Shown here piece after piece: positions 30,414-34,654 of a DNA stretch of 34,654 bases; within the stretch, counting starts at the first letter, position 1; every line of letters begins with the position of its first letter. The notes under the pieces were generated by a model. The model was not told the origin of the DNA and did not search any database. It saw only the letters and a list, made by a program, of their open reading frames with translations. A program made the translations under genes and the position numbers. Source of the DNA: JAZKHT01 sp040385245 (GTDB lineage Bacteria; Pseudomonadota; Alphaproteobacteria; Rhodobacterales; Rhodobacteraceae); assembly GCA_040385245.1 (NCBI GenBank), contig JAZKHT010000015.1, forward strand, positions 1-34,654, read 5' to 3'.

Positions 30414-30806
30414 TCGTTCCTGGCGCGCGGCGCATACGCCGGGGCGGGGTTCAATACGCCGGGTACAAGGTCCGGCGATCGTCATGAAAGCGTGCAAGCC
30501 GATCTGCCTTTTGCAGAAAAAGGCCCGCACCGATCCGCCCGACACAGTCCGCAACTGACGAACGTCTGGGATAAGGTCTAAAAACTCATTAGCACATCAT
30601 ATGATGACAGCCAGAGTCAGGATTTTATCTTTATATGGACTCATTTAACCAAATGATTTAAAATGCATACGTTTACTCTCTGAACGTTCCCTAACTCCTT
30701 TGGCGCAAATATCGTTCTTGTACTACCTCAGCACGCAAGGTGGGGAGAATTTAAAATTCATTCAGCAACTGGCCCAAGCGGCAATCAATGTGTTCCGGCC
30801 CAAACG
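30414..30806. other. AT-rich intergenic region with palindromes at the start of a variable segment
   Basis: About 390 bases without a gene. From about 30560 composition turns AT-rich. It holds the palindrome CATCATATGATG (30595-30606), the inverted repeat TCATTT-AACC-AAATGA (30641-30656) and a perfect hairpin GCCTTTT-GCAGA-AAAAGGC (30506-30524) near tonB. The two AT-rich palindromes may be regulatory sites for the glycosyltransferase gene; the third may be a 3' element of tonB. Confidence 0.5.
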
Positions 30807-31616
30807 TTGAATGTTTTTATGATGTGGTATCAAGGCTTTGATCGCGCACCGACGCTGATCAGGCGGCTTCATTCCATTTGGCAGCACCAACTGCAAGATG
30901 ACCCCGCGCTAAAGGCCACGTTTCTGACCGGGCCCGACGCCGATGATCTGATCCAAAGTCAGGGCATCGATCCCACTGGCCTGACCATGCAGGTTCGCGC
31001 AAATCTGGTGCGGGTCCATCTTTTGGCTGAAAAAGGCGGCGTTTGGGTGGACGCCACTCTTTTGCCATCCCGCCCCCTAAGCGTCTGGCTGTCACCGGAG
31101 GTGAGGAGTTCCGGATTCTTCGCCTTTCGGAACCGGGCCCATGATCGTCTGCTGTCCAACTGGTTTCTCTTCGCTGATCGAGGGAATTACGCCATCACGA
31201 GGTGGCGGGATATCTACTTTGATTATTTCAGATCACCCCGAAAGCTGAACAAACACGCGCCGTGGCATATTTTCGCCGCCCAGGAACTCCGGGCCTTTGT
31301 CAATCCGGCCTCATTCGGAAGTCCAAGGATTGCACAGAGCAGTCCCTATTATCCGTACCGCGTCCAGCACTATCTGTTTGCCTATCTTCACCAATCCGAT
31401 CCAAAATTCGCGCAGGTGTGGAAACAAACACCCTTCCAAGATGGCAGCGCTGCGGGGCTGTTGAAAAAAACGATCACCCAATCAAAGAAGTCGGCATCAG
31501 AGTCTGACATTCGTGCAATCTTGCAAAGGGCGCCGGTGCACAAGCTCAACTGGCGAAAATCGGACCAGTTCGATGGTGTGCTGGATTTGGTTGAACGTCA
31601 GACGGTCACGGACTGA
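30807..31616 (+). CDS. Capsular polysaccharide synthesis / GT32-like glycosyltransferase
   Basis: A 269-aa protein with the Caps_synth/GT32 layout. It opens NVFMMWYQGFDRAP. RANLVRVHLLAEKGGVWVDA, followed by TLLPSRPL, is the hallmark segment with the Asp of the sugar-nucleotide site (usually DxD, here a single D in this motif). It would transfer a sugar to a surface glycan. The start is TTG 30807; ATG at 30819 is an alternative, and neither has a clear ribosome-binding site. Its 3' end overlaps that of the opposing sulfotransferase by 11 bases. Codon use is more A/T-rich than in upstream genes, and it stands alone on this strand, so transfer is plausible. Confidence 0.8.
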   Translation: MNVFMMWYQGFDRAPTLIRRLHSIWQHQLQDDPALKATFLTGPDADDLIQSQGIDPTGLTMQVRANLVRVHLLAEKGGVWVDATLLPSRPLSVWLSPEVRSSGFFAFRNRAHDRLLSNWFLFADRGNYAITRWRDIYFDYFRSPRKLNKHAPWHIFAAQELRAFVNPASFGSPRIAQSSPYYPYRVQHYLFAYLHQSDPKFAQVWKQTPFQDGSAAGLLKKTITQSKKSASESDIRAILQRAPVHKLNWRKSDQFDGVLDLVERQTVTD

Positions 31617-32385
31617 TACCGGCCTTCAATTGCATCATGTCGGCAAGCCGCGCCATCAAAGGGTCGATCCTCTGCCTGACTTCGGAATGAACCCCTTGGA
31701 ACAATGCCGCCTCGTCACCGACCAGCATCGACTTTCGATCAAAAAGACCTTTGAAGTTTTCAATGTTTTCGGTTCCCGAGAATGAACTTCCCCCCCCGAA
31801 CCTTGGCACGCTGCGGCTCAGATCCCGTTCCGGTATGCCGATCCCAAGACGCTTCCTGATCTCCATGCGATAGCTTGGGTCGGAAATCCAGCGGTCAAAA
31901 TAAATCCAGACCGTCGTATCAGCGTTCTGACCCAAGGCACCTTCCGCATAGGATATCCACAAAGCTACGAACCGCTTCATATGATCGTCGTTCCGTCGGG
32001 GATAGACGGACAGCTTGTCTGTTGCAAAGGCCTTCTTGATTCGCGATGCCAGCAGATTGTCAAAACTACGAATCAGGTTGACGCTAATACAGCTACCCGG
32101 AACGGTTTGGAACGGCATGTAATCAGGGCGGGTGTCTTCAACGCTGACAATAAGAGCATTGGCAAGTTGCGACCTGAATTCAAAGAATTTCCTTTCACGT
32201 ATCACCGTTCTGATCGCCTGCTTCAACCGCAAACGCCGCAGATCAAATCTGGGTAGGTCCTGATCAGGATATTTGCCCATCGGCACCAGATTGTTGATGA
32301 AGACAAAATCACCATCCTCTCTGATCCAGTCAATGACGGCATGATTGCCGGATCGCTTCATCCCCCGGAAGATTATATCCGCCAT
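31606..32385 (-). CDS. Sulfotransferase-like P-loop protein
   Basis: A 259-aa protein beginning MADIIFRGMKRSGNHAVIDW. IIFRGMKRSGNHAVIDWI matches the 5'-phosphosulfate-binding loop of PAPS sulfotransferases (G-x-x-RSGNH-x-x-x-x-W). CISVNLIRSFDNLLASR resembles the 3'-phosphate-binding segment (R-x-x-x-N-x-x-S). It would sulfate a carbohydrate or protein; the acceptor is unknown. The start has AAGGA seven bases upstream. Tail-to-tail with a surface-glycan glycosyltransferase, it suggests decoration of a polysaccharide, but the two are on opposite strands, so co-regulation is not implied. Codon use is less G/C-rich than the core genes. Confidence 0.82.
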   Translation of the reverse strand: MADIIFRGMKRSGNHAVIDWIREDGDFVFINNLVPMGKYPDQDLPRFDLRRLRLKQAIRTVIRERKFFEFRSQLANALIVSVEDTRPDYMPFQTVPGSCISVNLIRSFDNLLASRIKKAFATDKLSVYPRRNDDHMKRFVALWISYAEGALGQNADTTVWIYFDRWISDPSYRMEIRKRLGIGIPERDLSRSVPRFGGGSSFSGTENIENFKGLFDRKSMLVGDEAALFQGVHSEVRQRIDPLMARLADMMQLKAGISP

Positions 32386-32472
32386 GATCTTTCCTTTGTA
32401 GAAAATCTGGTAAATCACCGTCAAACGGTCAAATGAGAGACCGGACCGTAGGCACATTTGGATTGATAGCCG

Positions 32473-32661
32473 TCAAACAAACGTTGCAGCAAGTGCATCG
32501 TAGCGGAAAAATGGACTGTCCGACCAATCTGCGACCATGGCGGTCCGCGTAGTCGCCAACTGCCCCTGCCGCCATGCACCAGACGCGACCGCCCGATCAT
32601 CCGAAGCGTGCCAATCACTTGCCTGCATGGCCACGTGACAGTCGACGCACGATATTAACAC
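32473..32661 (-). pseudogene. Possible remnant of a multihaem cytochrome c
   Basis: A 62-aa frame from GTG 32661 whose product begins MLISCVDCHVAMQASDWHAS. It has a haem c motif (CVDCH) followed by W-H-A-S-x-D-R-A and, later, SPFFRYDALA. This resembles the first haem site of large cytochrome c554-like multihaem proteins, which have CxxCH, W-x-G-S-x-H and a T-x-x-FF-R-x-D segment. Those are several hundred residues long; here the frame stops after 62. No signal peptide or ribosome-binding site is visible. It may be a decayed fragment or a chance match. A small cytochrome c gene lies nearby on the other strand. Confidence 0.3.
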
Positions 32662-32734
32662 AGATCAACGCCGCAAGCCTGAAATTAAACGACACTCACC
32701 TTGAGGAAGTGAACCCTTAAGGTTGGAGAATATC

Positions 32735-33130
32735 ATGCGGATACTCAGCTTGACCGCCCTTGTTGTATCTTCGGTTCTTCTTGCCCCAACAGCCTTTGCA
32801 GACGACGCGGGGGCACAGCTTTTCGGCGATTATTGTGCCGCTTGCCACGGCGTTTCGGGAAAGGGCGATGGCGACATGGCCGATGTCATCACCATCCCGC
32901 CCCCGAACCTGACGCTGCTGTCAAAGAAGAATGACGGGATTTTCCCGATGCTGCGGGTGATCCACACAATCGAAGGTCGTACGGGTCTTAGGTCTCATGC
33001 AAGTGTAATGCCCCTGTTCGGCAAGACCTTCAGTGAGGACACTGGCGATATCGGATACGCTGAGGTGCTGGTGACGCGCGGGCGGGTGCTGTCATTGGCC
33101 ATGTATCTTGAATCAATACAGGAAAAGTGA
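32735..33130 (+). CDS. Small periplasmic cytochrome c (class I)
   Basis: A 131-aa protein. A signal peptide (RILSLTALVVSSVLLAPTAF) is followed by the haem site YCAACHG (Cys34, Cys37, His38). Met92 in SVMPLFGKTF is a candidate distal ligand. It is a soluble or loosely bound electron carrier in the periplasm. The partner is not evident: no oxidase or reductase is adjacent. GGAG is six bases before the ATG. It is bordered by sparse intergenic DNA and followed after 54 bases by a hairpin. Confidence 0.92.
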   Translation: MRILSLTALVVSSVLLAPTAFADDAGAQLFGDYCAACHGVSGKGDGDMADVITIPPPNLTLLSKKNDGIFPMLRVIHTIEGRTGLRSHASVMPLFGKTFSEDTGDIGYAEVLVTRGRVLSLAMYLESIQEK

Positions 33131-33184
33131 CGGGAAGTTCGCCATTTGTAGTGCAGTACCGCAAGGTATAGTGCAGCAAGACCA

Positions 33185-33210
33185 CCCCTCTGAGCGAAGG
33201 CTTGGAGGGG
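33185..33210 (+). terminator. Hairpin, first of a near-identical pair
   Basis: A 26-base hairpin with outer arms CCCCTC and GAGGGG, two G-T wobble pairs, inner AGC/GCT and loop GAAG: 11 pairs in all. It is 54 bases after the cytochrome c stop codon. The following AAAA has no T-run on the plus strand, so it is a weak plus-strand terminator at most. Confidence 0.5.
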
Positions 33211-33289
33211 AAAATTGGCGCATCGCTGGGGTGATGTTGCCACGCTCTACCCCCGACGCCGTGGTGCAATAGGTGCCTTCCGGCCCACC

Positions 33290-33320
33290 GCCCTCTGAGC
33301 GAAAGCTTGGGGGGCTTTTT
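33290..33320 (+). terminator. Rho-independent terminator, second copy of the hairpin
   Basis: The same hairpin core (CTCTGAGCGAAAGCTTGG) now has a perfect AGC-GAAA-GCT tip, two wobble pairs and a GC-rich base of 12 pairs, directly followed by TTTTT. This is a classic Rho-independent terminator, 105 bases beyond the first copy. Confidence 0.75.
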
Positions 33321-33418
33321 GGTTTATCGGTGCCCAGAACTTGTCCAGCTCTCAACACCCGGTCAGCACACAACTGCCCAATACTTATCAGAGGGATAGC
33401 CCGTGATGGGAGTCATTC

Positions 33419-33664
33419 ATGCATAAACTGACCGCCTTTTCTTCGGTGATTTCATTGAGCTTGCTGACCGCACTTCCAGACCGAAAGCGCGGGGAGTATC
33501 ATTGCCATCGTTCTGCCAATCCCCAACCGCCCAGCAACCATGGAGGCGGTGCCTATCGCAACTGTGCCGCTGCCCGTGCTGCAGGGGCCGCTCCTTTCCG
33601 TCGACGTGATCTAGGATACGGGGCTCACCTTGACCGCGATAACGACGGGATCGGATGCGAGTAA
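33419..33664 (+). CDS. Excalibur calcium-binding domain protein, short form
   Basis: An 81-aa protein. Residues 47-81 are the excalibur domain: YRNCAAARAAGAAPFRRRDL, a Gly-Tyr-Gly link, and a final DRDNDGIGCE with the EF-hand-like Asp/Asn ligands and paired Cys. The N-terminal 20 residues are hydrophobic (FSSVISLSLLTALP), like a signal peptide, and are joined directly to DRKRGEYHCHR. In relatives I recall that His-rich segment is longer (HGGGL... GCH before RK.GxYHCHR), so an internal deletion is possible. It would be an exported Ca2+-binding protein of unknown role. Confidence 0.75.
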   Translation: MHKLTAFSSVISLSLLTALPDRKRGEYHCHRSANPQPPSNHGGGAYRNCAAARAAGAAPFRRRDLGYGAHLDRDNDGIGCE

Positions 33665-33782
33665 AGCCGCGCCGTAAGTTGCACTGTCGTCGGCCATGAA
33701 TTTCCCGTTCTAGGTGCAAATGCGCAAAGTAATGCTCAACATCAGCGCCCGACAGATGGCGATGTGACCGGTCGCGCCGTGT

Positions 33783-34376
33783 TTAGTCCGTGCCGCCCCG
33801 AGTTGATGGTGCGAGGTGGCCCTTGTCGTCCAGGTTGGCACCGAAATCCAGAAATTCATCCATGAACATTCCCAAAAGCTCGGTCCGGGTGCCGATGCCA
33901 GCCTTGTGGAAAACGGCGCTCAACTGCGCTTTGATCGTGCCTTCTTTGGTGTGACGCAGTCGCCCGATTTCGGAAATTTTCAACCCGCGCAGCGACAACA
34001 GAGCGATGTCACTTTCCGCTTTGGACAGGCCCCACTCTGCAAATCGTTTGACAAGGATGTCGTCGAAATGTCCCCGCAGCACCGCCAGCTTGTCGCGCTG
34101 ACTGGCTTCGGCATGGCTCAGGTCGCCGATCTCGCGCCATGACAGAAGAAATCCCACCAGCAACAGTCCGACCGCCAAGGTTTCGATCAAAAGGTGCGCT
34201 GCGGCCCAGACCGTCAGTGGGGCGCCTTTGACCAGGTCTTCGTGCAGTTCAACTGCGATATCTATGCCAAACACAAAGGCGCAGATGAACTGGACGACAG
34301 CGACCATTCGAATGGCAGGCCAATTGCCGCGCAAGAGGCCCGACCTGTTGGTTGGAAGGGTAACGAAGGCAACCAT
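33783..34376 (-). CDS. Membrane-anchored LuxR-type (GerE HTH) regulator
   Basis: A 197-aa protein starting MVAFVTLPTNRSGLLRG. Two membrane helices are visible, about 24-44 (RMVAVVQFICAFVFGIDIAV) and 55-80 (AAHLLIETLAVGLLLVGFLL). A linker is followed by a C-terminal LuxR helix-turn-helix (about 117-170: GLSKAESDIALLSLRGLKIS, RHTKEGTIKAQLSAVFHKAG, GTRTELLGMF). Such proteins regulate genes directly from the membrane. There is no autoinducer domain and no response-regulator receiver. AAGGAG lies nine bases before the ATG. No target is evident. Confidence 0.87.
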   Translation of the reverse strand: MVAFVTLPTNRSGLLRGNWPAIRMVAVVQFICAFVFGIDIAVELHEDLVKGAPLTVWAAAHLLIETLAVGLLLVGFLLSWREIGDLSHAEASQRDKLAVLRGHFDDILVKRFAEWGLSKAESDIALLSLRGLKISEIGRLRHTKEGTIKAQLSAVFHKAGIGTRTELLGMFMDEFLDFGANLDDKGHLAPSTRGGTD

Positions 34377-34654
34377 GACCCAACACTCCTTTTTGCGGAA
34401 AAGGCGGTTCGACGACTGGCCGATGTCATAAGCCGTCGATGCAATTTTCATAAACCAAAGTGCAAGTGGTTGCTTTGCGCCATGTCAACTGGCCTGTGGA
34501 CCATTGTTTGTTTCGACAGCCGAACGTTTACTTTTATCAAGCGCACTCGGGGGTTCCCTGATTTCGCGACATGGACGAAAGGACTCCGTTACGGGGGATT
34601 TTAGGGTCAGGACTCGTTCTTGTTTCATAGCCAGAACATGACGATTGCGGCGAG
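34377..34654. other. Right end of the window, no gene seen
   Basis: 278 bases upstream of the LuxR-type gene. They must hold its promoter; no clear element was found. A plus-strand frame across it (to 34604) looks like noise. Confidence 0.6.

Noticed and set aside
30641..30660. A second CtrA box (TTAA ... TTAA) before the glycosyltransferase
   Set aside because: The two TTAA are separated by nine bases, not the required seven.
1..34654. CRISPR array, rRNA or insertion sequence
   Set aside because: No regularly spaced direct repeats, rRNA motifs or transposase domains were seen on either strand.

Overview
The window is GC-rich alphaproteobacterial DNA, most likely from the family Rhodobacteraceae (Roseobacter group). 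The assignment rests on gene content: an ASKHA/2Fe-2S corrinoid activator with a stand-alone folate:corrinoid methyltransferase, an IalB-family protein, a DUF853 HerA-like ATPase, an xerD / aroK-aroB block, an excalibur-domain protein, a possible CtrA site and typical Rhodobacteraceae 3' hairpin elements. It was assigned by reading protein motifs, without a database search.

Layout. Positions 1-71 are the last codons of a type I secretion HlyD-like adaptor. A large RTX protein with a parallel-beta-helix, epimerase-like N-terminus converges on it (287-2410, minus), preceded by a short translationally coupled ORF and, further upstream, a TTAA-N7-TTAA CtrA-type box. After tRNA-Gly(CCC) and a flavodoxin-fold reductase come a fasciclin protein, a RskA-type anti-sigma factor and an ECF sigma factor (4033-5928). 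Positions 6006-11961 hold one-carbon and corrinoid genes: corrinoid activator, CaiB/BaiF CoA-transferase, a 76-aa conserved protein, methyl-THF:corrinoid methyltransferase, methylene-THF reductase and a 'virulence factor'-domain protein. They fit the folate side of a methionine synthase split over several genes; the homocysteine and B12-binding parts are not in the window.

Positions 12221-14112 are ppx-rlmE. Next, a DUF882/MepK-like endopeptidase is divergent from a YcbB-like L,D-transpeptidase, followed by lpxD, a dedicated acyl carrier protein and a beta-ketoacyl synthase (14213-19379), so the section is about the cell envelope. IalB, a candidate small RNA or attenuated leader, the HerA-like ATPase, a CNNM/CBS transporter, xerD, a 509-aa secreted protein and a 44-aa membrane protein follow. 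aroK-aroB and a full exbB-exbD-exbD-tonB energy transducer complete the core part at 30413.

From about 30560 the sequence becomes more AT-rich and intergenic spaces lengthen: a Caps_synth-type glycosyltransferase and a sulfotransferase facing each other, a possible multihaem cytochrome remnant, a small cytochrome c, two near-identical hairpins, an excalibur protein and a membrane-anchored LuxR-type regulator. This end looks like variable, possibly acquired DNA.

No CRISPR array, complete insertion sequence, rRNA or prophage was seen. The most promising leads are the lpxD-ACP-ketosynthase trio, the terminated transcript upstream of ialB, the small coupled ORF before the RTX gene, the 44-aa ORF, and the 'virulence factor' gene heading the one-carbon operon.
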